Notes: generated by a model not told the origin, from the sequence alone. A DNA stretch of 29,185 nucleotides from Acidobacteriota bacterium (GCA_023410055.1 JAEYQK010000004.1:1-29185), one strand, 5' to 3'. Positions 1 to 7,866 are shown, counted from the stretch's first letter. Numbers and translations: made by a program.

Positions 1-2
1 AG

Positions 3-560
3 GGAGAGCCGACCCGGTTGGAGATCGGCGACCGCAATCACTTTCGAGAGTGCGTGACTATTCATCGGGGTACGGTCAAGGGCGGCGGCCTCACGAAGAT
101 TGGCAGTGACTGTCTGCTGATGGCGTACGCCCACGTGGCTCACGATTGCTTCGTCGGTAATCAAGTGATCATGGCAAACAATGCGACGCTCGCCGGCCAT
201 GTGATCGTCGAGGATTACTCCGTCGTCGGAGCGTTGAGCGCGGTGCATCAATTCACGCGCGTAGGTCAGTATGCCTACATCGGTGGCGGCTCGATCATCA
301 CCCAAGATGTTCTGCCGTTCTCGCGAACGGTTGCGCCCCGCGAGGTGGCGGCTTACGGTGAAAATTCGATTGGTCTCCGGCGCAAGGGATTTTCTGAAGA
401 GCGCATTCACAAGATCCACCACGCCTTCAAGGTTTTGCTGGCCTCGAAGCTCAACACGACGCAGGCACTCGAGAAGCTGAAGTCCGAAGGCGATCAGGGC
501 GAAGACGTCGAAATGATGATCAAGTGGATCGAGGCGAGCAAGCGCGGGATCATCAAGTAG
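3..560 (+). CDS. lpxA: UDP-N-acetylglucosamine O-acyltransferase LpxA, 3' part
   Basis: LpxA transfers a 3-hydroxyacyl chain from acyl-ACP to the 3-OH of UDP-GlcNAc in the cytoplasm, the first step of lipid A synthesis. The frame is open to the left edge (GEPTRLEIGDRN is LpxA-like), so the N-terminal left-handed β-helix coils lie outside the window. The signature HVAHDC at about 126-143 contains the catalytic histidine (CAC 141-143, equivalent to E. coli His125). Hexapeptide repeats (NNATLAGHV, VVGALSAVHQF) follow, then the C-terminal helical domain beginning near GLRRKGFS. It ends with TAG at 558-560, and lpxI follows within 20 bases. The TTG at 18 is not the true start. Identification is secure. 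Confidence 0.96.
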   Translation, partial: GEPTRLEIGDRNHFRECVTIHRGTVKGGGLTKIGSDCLLMAYAHVAHDCFVGNQVIMANNATLAGHVIVEDYSVVGALSAVHQFTRVGQYAYIGGGSIITQDVLPFSRTVAPREVAAYGENSIGLRRKGFSEERIHKIHHAFKVLLASKLNTTQALEKLKSEGDQGEDVEMMIKWIEASKRGIIK

Positions 561-575
561 TGTCGCTTGAACCAA

Positions 576-1439
576 ATGACCACTCCTTACAAAGATCGAC
601 TTGGCCTGATCGCCGGCAACGGAACCTTCCCGATGCTGGTGCTCGATGCGGCTCGTGCTCAGGGTGAAGATGTCGTCGTAGCCGCAATAAAAGAAGAGAC
701 TTATCCTGAAATTGAACAGCACGGAGCTTCGGCCGTGCACTGGCTATCATTGGGGGAACTCTCGAAGCTGATCGAGATGTTCAAGCGCGAAGGTGTCAGC
801 CGAGCGATCATGGCGGGGCAGGTCAAGCATAAGCAGATATTCAGCAGCATTCGTCCCGACTGGCGTCTTGCCAAACTCCTGCTTTCACTGACGACTCGCA
901 ACACTGACTCACTGATCGGTGCGGTTGCGAAGGTTCTTGAAGACGAGGGTATAAGGCTGCTGAACTCTACTTCGTATCTTGAACCATTGCTTGCCAAACC
1001 TGGCGTCCTGACCCGGCGTGGGCCGAACGAGCAGGAGCGCGCGAACATTCTATATGGTCGCGAGGTCGCCCGTGCTCTCGGCCACTACGACATCGGGCAG
1101 ACAGTCGTCATAGCCGAGGCGGCTTGCGTCGCAGTTGAGGCAATGGAGGGCACGGATGCAACGATCGAGCGCGCTGGCGCGATGATGCGTTCGAAGTCTC
1201 TCGGGGGCGAACCCTCGACCCTAAGCCGCGCTCTGACGGTCGTGAAGGTCGCCAAGAGCAAGCAGGATATGCGCTTTGATGTACCCGTAATCGGCGTAAG
1301 AACTATTGAGGTGATGCGTGCTGCGGGAGCAACCTGCCTGGCGGTCGATGCGGGAAAGTGCCTTCTGCTGGACGGCGATCGTGTACTCCATGCGGCCGAT
1401 GAGTGTGGGATGGCGATACTTTCAGATTCTGCGATCTAG
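576..1439 (+). CDS. lpxI: UDP-2,3-diacylglucosamine pyrophosphatase LpxI (DUF1009)
   Basis: LpxI hydrolyses UDP-2,3-diacylglucosamine to lipid X and UMP, the step done by LpxH in E. coli. The product is 287 residues, close to the Caulobacter enzyme. The N-terminal motif LGLIAGNGTFPMLVLDAAR and the C-terminal motifs SLGGEPSTLS, DMRFDVPVIG and CLAVDAGKCLLLD are typical of the family. The start is uncertain: ATG 576 is chosen, but TTG 567 is in frame and neither has a clear Shine-Dalgarno sequence. It lies 15 bases after lpxA and is surely co-transcribed with it. LpxB, which often comes next, is not here; an unknown secreted protein follows instead. Confidence 0.93.
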   Translation: MTTPYKDRLGLIAGNGTFPMLVLDAARAQGEDVVVAAIKEETYPEIEQHGASAVHWLSLGELSKLIEMFKREGVSRAIMAGQVKHKQIFSSIRPDWRLAKLLLSLTTRNTDSLIGAVAKVLEDEGIRLLNSTSYLEPLLAKPGVLTRRGPNEQERANILYGREVARALGHYDIGQTVVIAEAACVAVEAMEGTDATIERAGAMMRSKSLGGEPSTLSRALTVVKVAKSKQDMRFDVPVIGVRTIEVMRAAGATCLAVDAGKCLLLDGDRVLHAADECGMAILSDSAI

Positions 1440-1469
1440 CAGGTTCGCCCAATTTTTGTGCGAGGCCCT

Positions 1470-2183
1470 ATGAAGCGTGCTATTAGGCGAGTATCGATCT
1501 TGTTGGTCGTCCTTTCGATCTGCTCCGCGGCTCAAGTGACCAAGCCGAAGCAGGTATCGCCATTGAATCCCACCGAACCGCCTAAGACAGAAGAGGGCAT
1601 GATCGCTTTCTTGCTCCCGGATGATGTTGCGTATCCGGATCGTTTGAAAGAGGTGTCACGCGAGGTAGCGGTTCAGGCGCTTACCAAAGCCCAGATCCAG
1701 GCGAAAGGGGCGAGGACTGCAGGGGTTGCGTATCTTCTGCTGATTCTGGGACAGGAACCTGTGGCGAACCACCAAGTCCTGATTAATGCCCTGCGCTCAT
1801 GTGTACGAGATTCAGAAACTTGCGATGAGCACCTGATTCCGTACATGAGCGACCTGTTTTTGCGGAATGACCACACGATGCTGGCGCCTCTTCTGGATGC
1901 CAGCAACACCACTGATGCAACCGTCTCTGAGATTCTGGGGTCGAGTTATCAGGACATGCTGATACGCGATCCTCGGTTGGTTGTTGCCGAGATTTCTCGC
2001 CGTTCGGTGAAAGAGCAGGCGCGCGTCTGCCATATAATTGCAGCCGGAGATGGCAGCGGTTTTCCAGAAGAGAGCCTGGCTGACGTGAGTGCGAGCCTTG
2101 CGGAGCTTTCTCGGCTGCCTGGTCCTACGGCAGGAACGGCAATGACGTGTCTTACTGCGATCAGAGCCTTCGTGCCACGGTAA
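1470..2183 (+). CDS. Secreted protein of unknown function
   Basis: I do not recognise a family. The 237-residue product has an N-terminal signal peptide (basic MKRAIRR, hydrophobic SILLVVLSI, likely cleavage after CSAA-type residues near 20), so it is exported. The mature part is mostly α-helical by composition, with two cysteines close together (CVRDSETC) and two more later (ARVC, TAMTC), which could form disulfides in the periplasm. ATG 1470 puts the basic residues at the N-terminus; GTG 1458 is in frame 12 bases upstream. It begins 30 bases after lpxI, so it probably belongs to the lipid A operon. A helical-repeat envelope protein is possible, but no function is assigned. Confidence 0.7.
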   Translation: MKRAIRRVSILLVVLSICSAAQVTKPKQVSPLNPTEPPKTEEGMIAFLLPDDVAYPDRLKEVSREVAVQALTKAQIQAKGARTAGVAYLLLILGQEPVANHQVLINALRSCVRDSETCDEHLIPYMSDLFLRNDHTMLAPLLDASNTTDATVSEILGSSYQDMLIRDPRLVVAEISRRSVKEQARVCHIIAAGDGSGFPEESLADVSASLAELSRLPGPTAGTAMTCLTAIRAFVPR

Positions 2184-2260
2184 CATCGGGTAACAAGCAG
2201 AATTTCAATCGAATACGACAATATCGTCTTACGATGTGAAATGTGGCGGTTACTTGTGAT

Positions 2261-2278
2261 TACCTAGGTACTAGTACC
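2261..2278. repeat. Two overlapping perfect palindromes, candidate operator
   Basis: TACCTAGGTA (2261-2270) and GGTACTAGTACC (2267-2278) are both perfect palindromes and share the GGTA half-site, giving the pattern TACC-GGTA-GTACC. Such stacked half-sites can bind a dimeric regulator. No regulator is identified; this is a sequence observation only. Confidence 0.4.
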
Positions 2279-2364
2279 CGGTTTTGTCCTAAGTGCAGAC
2301 GATTTCACTGCCCGTACCCTTGTATTTCCTGCCACTCAGTCTGAAAATTGGTGCACTCCAAAAA

Positions 2365-2386
2365 CAGGCAGCTCTTTAGCTGTCTG
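2365..2386 (+). promoter_or_regulatory. Hairpin in the pilin-operon leader
   Basis: CAGGCAGCT pairs with AGCTGTCTG around a CTTT loop (9 bp, one G-U). There is no U-run after it, so it is unlikely to be a simple terminator. It lies 50 bases before ATG 2437 and could be part of a structured 5' leader. Diagnostic cyclic-di-GMP riboswitch bases were looked for and not found. Confidence 0.35.
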
Positions 2387-2436
2387 AGGCCCCCGTTCAG
2401 TACCCGAGACTCAGTGGCGGGAAAAGGGAAAAGGTT

Positions 2437-2961
2437 ATGAGTAGCGGTCTTACCCCAGGAGGCCGGAACCACTCAGTTCGAATTCGAACTGAACGCGGCT
2501 TCACCCTTATCGAAGCTTTGGTTGTGGTCGCGATCATATTCGTCATGACCGCGATATCGATTCCCCTAGTGCAGTCGACGTTGGCGTACTACGACCTTCG
2601 GGCTGCGGTTTCCGGCGTGTCGGGTGCGATACAGACGACGAGGTACAGGGCTCTCTCTGACGGTTATCCTTACACGATTAAATTCAGCAAGGCAGATAAT
2701 TCGTATCAGGTGGGGAAGTTCCCAGAATGGGACCCGACTAAAAGCCAGACATTTGTGTTTACGAACGATGGCAGCGCAACTTCCTTTTCGGGAGGAAAGG
2801 TCGTTCTCGGAACAGATGCGACAATTGAGTTCTTGCCTAGTGGACGACTGGTCTTCTTAGCAGGGAACAACCCGATCACCCTAACGCGTGACCTTGGCAA
2901 GGGTCAAATCAACTCCAAGGCGCTCACGGTTTCAAGTTATGGAACGATTTCTATCAAGTAG
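2437..2961 (+). CDS. Minor type IV pilin, GspH/FimT family
   Basis: This is a prepilin of 174 residues that would be cleaved and N-methylated by PilD and built into the priming or tip complex of a type IV pilus. A 21-residue basic leader ends in Gly21, followed by FTLIEALVVVAIIFV, with Glu at +5 (residue 26) and the usual hydrophobic helix. The C-terminal β-rich region (TIEFLPSGRLVFLAG...VSSYGTISIK) fits the GspH/FimT head. The start ATG has a good GGGAAAAGG Shine-Dalgarno sequence. It is the first of four pilin genes, and the next one starts inside its 3' end. A type II secretion pseudopilin role is an alternative, but the PilV/PilW/PilX-like neighbours favour pili. Confidence 0.88.
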   Translation: MSSGLTPGGRNHSVRIRTERGFTLIEALVVVAIIFVMTAISIPLVQSTLAYYDLRAAVSGVSGAIQTTRYRALSDGYPYTIKFSKADNSYQVGKFPEWDPTKSQTFVFTNDGSATSFSGGKVVLGTDATIEFLPSGRLVFLAGNNPITLTRDLGKGQINSKALTVSSYGTISIK

Positions 2962-3565
2962 GTACTCCTCCAAACGTCGACTAGCAGGTTTCAGCATGAT
3001 TGAGACTCTGATAGCAACGGTCATTTTGTCCGTGGGTCTACTCTCTCTCGCGGGCTTAATGAGCAAGATGGACCTTACCTCGCACAATTCCCGTTACGTA
3101 AATGTTGCGGCGGTTCTTTGCTCCGAAAAACTTGAAGAGCTTACAGGTGGCATGGTAGCGCAGGATGTCAACATACAGATACCTTCGGGGACATCCGTTG
3201 GTAGTCTCACAAGTGACCAGAAACTGGACATTGGCGGAATCACAGTCGCCTATTTCGATGAGGTAACGATGGGTGCCGCTAGCGGCTCCATCTCGGAAAC
3301 CCAGCTCGACGCAGATGGCGACTATTACAACATTAAACAAACGCCAAAGGGTGGCACGCCGGAGACACAAAAAGACAAGAACCCTCCGGATCAAGCTGTG
3401 CTCGGCAAAGATGCGGTGACTTTCAAGCGGCGATGGATTATTGAGAAGGACATCCCTGGTTTGCCGAGTCAGGTTCGACGGATAACGGTTCGTGTCGAGT
3501 ATCCGTCGGCTGCGAGTAAGCCCGGTCAATATCAAATGAGCGCGGTGCGAAATGGACAACCGTAG
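2939..3565 (+). CDS. Minor type IV pilin, PilV-like
   Basis: A prepilin of 208 residues from ATG 2939; an upstream GTG at 2888 would give an implausibly long leader. The leader ends at Gly17 and is followed by FSMIETLIATVILSVGLLSLAGL, with Glu at +5 (residue 22), as in PilV/GspI-type minor pilins. The rest is a β-rich soluble head with no further recognised domain. It overlaps the preceding gene by 23 bases and the next by 14, implying translational coupling. It probably joins the minor-pilin subcomplex that starts pilus assembly in the inner membrane. Confidence 0.86.
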   Translation: MERFLSSRYSSKRRLAGFSMIETLIATVILSVGLLSLAGLMSKMDLTSHNSRYVNVAAVLCSEKLEELTGGMVAQDVNIQIPSGTSVGSLTSDQKLDIGGITVAYFDEVTMGAASGSISETQLDADGDYYNIKQTPKGGTPETQKDKNPPDQAVLGKDAVTFKRRWIIEKDIPGLPSQVRRITVRVEYPSAASKPGQYQMSAVRNGQP

Positions 3566-4718
3566 ACTGTTTTGGAGATGTGCTGGAAAGCAAGGGAACC
3601 GGGAAGCGGGATTCTCGCTGATAGAACTGCTCGTTACCCTCGCGGTGTTTTTGGTGATTTCAGGCGCAGCTTTTAGTCTGGTTACGGGCCACATGCGGGT
3701 TTTCGTTACGCAGCAAAGCCAGGCCGCCTTGAACTTTGGCGTCAGGAATGCCGTCGCGCAGCTGCAACTTGATCTCGCGAACGCCGGGGTGGGATTTTAT
3801 AACGGCATCAATATGCCGGGCTGGCCGGTGGGAGTAACCATCCAGTCCGGAACTGGCGCTAATTGTCATCAAGACGGGACACAGGTTTACGCCGACAGCT
3901 GTTTCGACCGGTTGACGATCGTCAAAATCGACACTTCAACTCCACCAGCGGTGGTGACCAACGGCGGTACAGACTACGACACCGCTGTGAGCGCCGAATT
4001 GAAGGTTCAGCCGGCAGATCCAACAAAGAGAAACAAGGATGGGAATGAAGAGCTTGCGGGACATTTCGCCGCAGGCGACTACGTAATGGTTGTAACTCCG
4101 GACGGGAAGTACATGACGGTGGTTCGTTTGTCGAAAAGCCAGGCGGCTGGAAACCAAGTTCAGTTACAGCACAAGAAGACCAACGACGATGGATCGAATT
4201 CCGGCGCGGATGATGTCTATGGAATAAGTACGACTGCGAACGGCAAACTAGAGCATGCATTTCCAGACGGCTCCTTCGTGCTTAGGCTGGCCCCAGCAGT
4301 CTACACAGTAGATACGACCGACGCCAAGAATCCGAAATTGGTGAGATTGGCAGCCACGGACGGGGCGTGTAGCCCAGTTAAACCCGACGGGACATCCGCC
4401 GCTCCTCCTTACGACGACAAGTGCATCATCGCCGAGCAGGTAATAGGTTTCAAAGCCGGTGCAAGTCTCGTAAATGAACCGGATGACACGGCAGAAGAGA
4501 ATGACTGCAAACCGTATTGCTACAACTCGCTCAAGGGATACAGTAACGATTGGTCTCGAATCCGAGCTGTCCGCGTGACTCTGATTGGGCGAACGGAACC
4601 GAGCCGAGGTGCTGTTGTCTCGAACGATTTTGACGGCGGACCGTACAAAATCGAAGCATTGTCCGTTGTAAGCAGCCCGCGTGGATTGTCTCTGGCTCAG
4701 GAATCAACGAAGAAGTAG
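3552..4718 (+). CDS. Minor type IV pilin, PilW-like
   Basis: A 388-residue prepilin. The 20-residue leader ends ...NREAG, then FSLIELLVTLAVFLVISGAAF, with Glu at +5 (residue 25). PilW proteins are the large minor pilins and this length fits. The helix is followed by VRNAVAQLQLDLANAGVG, a region typical of PilW/GspJ-like proteins, and a long β-rich head with several cysteines (CHQDG, CFDR, CSPVKP, CIIAE, CKPYC) that may form disulfides outside the cell. It starts inside the PilV-like gene and ends 10 bases before the PilX-like gene. Confidence 0.86.
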   Translation: MDNRRLFWRCAGKQGNREAGFSLIELLVTLAVFLVISGAAFSLVTGHMRVFVTQQSQAALNFGVRNAVAQLQLDLANAGVGFYNGINMPGWPVGVTIQSGTGANCHQDGTQVYADSCFDRLTIVKIDTSTPPAVVTNGGTDYDTAVSAELKVQPADPTKRNKDGNEELAGHFAAGDYVMVVTPDGKYMTVVRLSKSQAAGNQVQLQHKKTNDDGSNSGADDVYGISTTANGKLEHAFPDGSFVLRLAPAVYTVDTTDAKNPKLVRLAATDGACSPVKPDGTSAAPPYDDKCIIAEQVIGFKAGASLVNEPDDTAEENDCKPYCYNSLKGYSNDWSRIRAVRVTLIGRTEPSRGAVVSNDFDGGPYKIEALSVVSSPRGLSLAQESTKK

Positions 4719-4728
4719 GAGGCGAGTA

Positions 4729-6657
4729 ATGACGACGTGTAAAAGATTAGTTACGAACTCTCGCTTCAAAGAGGAGCGAGGAATTGCGCTCGTTACTGCG
4801 CTGCTACTGCTGGCGGTACTTACCGGCATGTCCATCGCCATGTACCTGTCCGCCAATTCTGACATGTTAACCAACAAGTACTACAGCAATTATCGCGGAT
4901 CCTTTTATGCTGCGGATTCAGGGCTGACGATTGTTCGACAGGATATGGCCAACAAGCTCTTGACGAAAATCGATCCCGGCACGAACGCGACAACGCCACC
5001 ATTTACTGCTGCGACTGTCTCGACGATTTTGGACTCCTTGAAGACCGCATGGGCATCTGGCGGATACAAGCCCCTAACCACGGGCGCAGCTGCTGGCTCG
5101 ATAACCGAGAAGTTTTTGCTAGATCCCGATGCTCTCAATCTTACATTGCAAGGCTGCGCAAAGATCTCCGACACGTCGCAGCAATGCACCCTGTCTTACG
5201 CGATTGTGTCGATTGGACAATCCCAAGGGCAGCAAAAGAACAGGATAAGAGAGGAAGGGGCTCTAATTGTGACCGTTCCCTTCGATAGCGTTCCTCCTCC
5301 GTACTTCTCTGGATACGGTCTTTATGTTGAGCATCAGGATGTATGTGACGGCTCCTACTTCACTCCTGGTACGATCACTGGGCCGGTTGCAACGGAGGGA
5401 TGTTTTACGTTTGGGACGTCCGGAAGTTATATCTTTACGAATGATGTGGCTTGTAAAGGGGTGGCTGCCGGATTTCAATTCAGTGGCAAGTGTATTCAAT
5501 CTGCAACCAAGTCCTATACGTACGGAACGGGTAAGAGTAAGGTGACTATCGCCCCAACCTTTCAGGACGACTTAAACTTCAATGCGCCGATGCCCGATTT
5601 GCCAGCGAGTGACTATCAGCAGAAGCGAGCGGTGATTGATGGCATAGGACTAAGTACGAGCGTTACAGCGGCTGATATGAAGAAGTTGCGCGATTACAAG
5701 GGGAATGCGTTTACAACCCAGACTTCCGGTGTATTCCTTAACTACTCCGACGACAAGAATAGTTTCAACGGTGGTGGTTTCTATGTTCCCGGGAACGCCG
5801 ACATAACCCTCTCAACTGCTATGGTTCCGGCGCTGTTGGGTAGTGATCCGAAAACCGGGGCTGCCTTCCCCGCATGTCCATCCGGGAATCCCAATTGCTA
5901 CTTGCAGCAGATATACAACATAACGTCTGGTGGAGTCACAACGACGATTAAGGTAACGGCTGTTCCGAATAGCAACTATGATAAGAACTTCCCCAACGAT
6001 CCTGCCACGAGTTACACAATGACAGGCATGGGCCAGACTGAGGTTACGGTTGGCACAAACACACTTCTCCTTCATGACGTTCCAACTCAGAGGGATAATA
6101 CGGGCTCATACGAACTCAACAACGCTGCCATGATCTACGTGGACGGAGAAGTGAAGTCTTTGTCTGGCCAGGTCCAAGATGACGCTGCGATTACCATCAC
6201 TGCAGCGACAAACCTCACGGTCAATGGCAACCTAACCTACAAGACGCCTCCTGTTACTAAGGACACGGCGGATGCCCTTATTCCCGGCAATGATCGCGGA
6301 CAGGTCATTGGGCTCTATACGAACAATGGTAATTTTCAGTTGAATAACCCTACCAAGAACGGCACCATTGAGGTTGACGCATCGATCGCAACAATTTCGA
6401 ATAAGAACGGTGCAACCTATGGGTTGACCAGCATTGGTCAAGATATTTCGAAGTTGGTAATTGTTGGGGGACGCATTCACAATCAACTGCATGGCGCGAA
6501 TGTTTCGTCTCGCGATGTGTTCTTCGACAAGAGATTCGCGCAGGGGCTTTATCCGCCGTTCTTCCCGGCAACGCAAGCCGGGAAGACAACGGAAAATCCG
6601 AATCCGGCTACGGCGACCTTCAATAGGCAGAAATGGGTAAGCCTGACATCTTACTGA
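4729..6657 (+). CDS. PilX-like pilus assembly protein with very large C-terminal region
   Basis: A 642-residue protein from ATG 4729, preceded by a strong AGGAGGCGAG ribosome site. Residues near 16-42 (ERGIALVTALLLLAVLTGMSIAMYLS) resemble the PilX N-terminal domain, which lacks the classical +5 Glu, and are followed by YYSNYRGSFYAADSGL. PilX family proteins are usually under 250 residues, so this one carries about 500 extra residues. The extension is rich in Gly, Asn, Thr and β-strand-like segments (GPVATEGCFTFGTSGSYIFT, LTVNGNLTY, TIEVDASIAT), suggesting a β-helix or adhesin-like head, and it contains paired cysteines. No PilY1 gene follows. It is the last gene of the operon; a hairpin lies 31 bases after the stop. 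Confidence 0.8.
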   Translation: MTTCKRLVTNSRFKEERGIALVTALLLLAVLTGMSIAMYLSANSDMLTNKYYSNYRGSFYAADSGLTIVRQDMANKLLTKIDPGTNATTPPFTAATVSTILDSLKTAWASGGYKPLTTGAAAGSITEKFLLDPDALNLTLQGCAKISDTSQQCTLSYAIVSIGQSQGQQKNRIREEGALIVTVPFDSVPPPYFSGYGLYVEHQDVCDGSYFTPGTITGPVATEGCFTFGTSGSYIFTNDVACKGVAAGFQFSGKCIQSATKSYTYGTGKSKVTIAPTFQDDLNFNAPMPDLPASDYQQKRAVIDGIGLSTSVTAADMKKLRDYKGNAFTTQTSGVFLNYSDDKNSFNGGGFYVPGNADITLSTAMVPALLGSDPKTGAAFPACPSGNPNCYLQQIYNITSGGVTTTIKVTAVPNSNYDKNFPNDPATSYTMTGMGQTEVTVGTNTLLLHDVPTQRDNTGSYELNNAAMIYVDGEVKSLSGQVQDDAAITITAATNLTVNGNLTYKTPPVTKDTADALIPGNDRGQVIGLYTNNGNFQLNNPTKNGTIEVDASIATISNKNGATYGLTSIGQDISKLVIVGGRIHNQLHGANVSSRDVFFDKRFAQGLYPPFFPATQAGKTTENPNPATATFNRQKWVSLTSY

Positions 6658-6687
6658 TTTCGGGAGTTCTCTATTTCGCAGTGGTGC

Positions 6688-6713
6688 GAAGCGGGATCAT
6701 TCCCGCTTCTTCG
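6688..6713 (+). terminator. Hairpin after the pilin operon, weak intrinsic terminator
   Basis: GAAGCGGGA (6688-6696) pairs perfectly with TCCCGCTTC (6701-6709) around a TCAT loop. The following bases TTCGCTTG are only moderately T-rich, so termination may be partial or Rho-aided. It sits between the PilX-like gene and the next promoter. Confidence 0.5.
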
Positions 6714-6754
6714 CTTGTAGACACAATCGTGCTGCGCGAGGCGTTATTGCTCGA

Positions 6755-6760
6755 TATAAT
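6755..6760 (+). promoter_or_regulatory. Candidate -10 box for the small zinc-binding membrane protein
   Basis: A perfect TATAAT lies 38 bases before GTG 6798. The region 16-18 bases upstream has no good -35 match, so the assignment rests on the -10 box, its position after the hairpin and the absence of other candidates. Confidence 0.4.
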
Positions 6761-6797
6761 CGCGGGTCGTGCATACTCACACTTTCGGGGCTGAACA

Positions 6798-7208
6798 GTG
6801 AAACGGTCCATACTACTGACGACGATAGCGGGTTGCGCTTTCATTCTTCTGGGACTGGTCGTTATGGGCGCTTCCCTTAATGACTCCGAGATGAAGGATG
6901 CGCGTACCGGCGGGCTGCTTATGATGGCGTTTGGGGCGATGGTGATCGCTGTTCCGATGTACGTTGACGCGCGTCGGATGATCTCCAGCCAGAAGGAATC
7001 GAAGCAGAACGCGCTACGGAAGGGGGCCTCGCGGTGTATCGTCTGCGGCGAAGAGGTGTCGATTCTGTGGTGTACGTCCCATTCAGTCGGAGTCTGCTTG
7101 AATTGTGTAGCGCAGCACAACGATGGCAGTCGTTGTCTCTATAGGCCAATCCTGCAACAGCTTCCGGGCGCAAAAGAGATGGTAACCCCAACCCGTTCAC
7201 GCGGTTAA
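6798..7208 (+). CDS. Small membrane protein with C-terminal zinc-binding module
   Basis: This 136-residue protein has no family that I can name. Two hydrophobic segments (about 4-26 and 39-56) should span the membrane. A basic linker then leads to a cysteine/histidine cluster: Cys80-x2-Cys83, Cys92-x2-His95, Cys100-x2-Cys103, His107 and Cys113. Eight ligands with this spacing could hold two zinc ions in a B-box- or RING-like cross-braced fold. The start is GTG 6798; the ATGs further in would remove the first membrane helix. It stands alone between the pilin operon and a convergent methyltransferase gene. A role in protein-protein contact at the membrane is only a guess. Confidence 0.65.
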   Translation: MKRSILLTTIAGCAFILLGLVVMGASLNDSEMKDARTGGLLMMAFGAMVIAVPMYVDARRMISSQKESKQNALRKGASRCIVCGEEVSILWCTSHSVGVCLNCVAQHNDGSRCLYRPILQQLPGAKEMVTPTRSRG

Positions 7209-7220
7209 TGCCTGGCTAGT

Positions 7221-7781
7221 TTAATTAGGCTTCTGCAGGACCGCCGCGTGACTTCGCTTCATCGTAGGGCGCGCGACTACCTTGAAGCCTGCCTTTTCCG
7301 CGGCGGCGATCTCGTCGTCAAACGCCTTATCTTTCACGTGACCGGCGGGCTCACACAACAACAGCTTTGCCCCGGGCTTTGATGCCTTTGCCGCTTCGGA
7401 AAAGAATATTTCGGCCGACGGCATTTCGTGGACCAGCGCAAAGGCCAGCGTGAAGTCAACCGCGCCATCGAGATCGGCAATTCCCATGGAATCTGGTTTT
7501 GCCAGACGCGCGTCGATGCGAGCCAGCAATCCTGCGTTGGCGACTCGCCGTTTCAGGTTGCTCACCATCTTCGGCTGGATATCGACGGTAACCACCCGAC
7601 CGGTCGGTCCAACGATGCGCGCGAGATCGATGGTGAAAAAGCCCATCCCTGGACCGGGTTCGAGAACGGTCATGCCCTCGTGAACGTAAGGCGAGAGAAT
7701 AGTCGAGGGATTCTGCAGCCATCGCCGCAGTGGGCATGCGAGGAGATAACCCAACCACCAGGGGCATACGCGATGAGACAT
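7221..7781 (-). CDS. Class I SAM-dependent methyltransferase
   Basis: A 186-residue cytoplasmic methyltransferase of unknown substrate. Motif I for AdoMet binding is VLEPGPGMGFFTIDLA (about residues 39-54), followed by an acidic ribose-binding end of β2 (VVTVDIQPKM), the post-II region GAVDFTLAFALVHEM and a typical KPGAKLLLCEP strand. The order fits the Methyltransf_11/UbiE-like group. The start is ATG at 7781, and a sigma-70-like promoter on the same strand lies about 40 bases upstream. The gene is convergent with the small zinc-binding protein, with only 12 bases between their stop codons. The specific reaction cannot be told from sequence. Confidence 0.82.
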   Translation of the reverse strand: MSHRVCPWWLGYLLACPLRRWLQNPSTILSPYVHEGMTVLEPGPGMGFFTIDLARIVGPTGRVVTVDIQPKMVSNLKRRVANAGLLARIDARLAKPDSMGIADLDGAVDFTLAFALVHEMPSAEIFFSEAAKASKPGAKLLLCEPAGHVKDKAFDDEIAAAEKAGFKVVARPTMKRSHAAVLQKPN

Positions 7782-7819
7782 GTCGTGCCTCGGCCAGAGA
7801 TTAGGGGGAGCCTAGGTTG

Positions 7820-7848
7820 AATGTAGCTGATGGAGAAGAAGCAGACAA
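7820..7848 (-). promoter_or_regulatory. Sigma-70-type promoter of the methyltransferase gene
   Basis: Read on the minus strand: TTGTCT (-35, 7848-7843), a 17-base spacer, then TACATT (-10, 7825-7820). The predicted transcript would start near 7813, about 30 bases before the ATG. This separates the gene from the membrane-protein gene upstream. Confidence 0.45.
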
Positions 7849-7866
7849 TGATGATGTTGGGGCCTG

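Larger units (their letters stand above)
2184..2436 (+). promoter_or_regulatory. Leader region of the minor-pilin operon
   Basis: This 253-bp non-coding stretch separates the lipid A genes from the pilin operon. It holds two overlapping palindromes (2261-2278), a 9-bp hairpin (2365-2386) and a purine-rich Shine-Dalgarno region (GGGAAAAGG, about 2425-2433) just before ATG 2437. I found no convincing -35/-10 pair or sigma-54 site. The promoter is inferred only because the operon must start somewhere here. Confidence 0.4.

Noticed and set aside
2250..2265. Sigma-54-like sequence TGGCGGTTACTTGT before the pilin operon
   Set aside because: The GG-to-TG spacing is one base short and the essential GC of the -12 element is missing.
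2290..2436. Cyclic-di-GMP riboswitch before the pilin genes
   Set aside because: The conserved core bases of the known classes are not present; only a simple hairpin can be shown.
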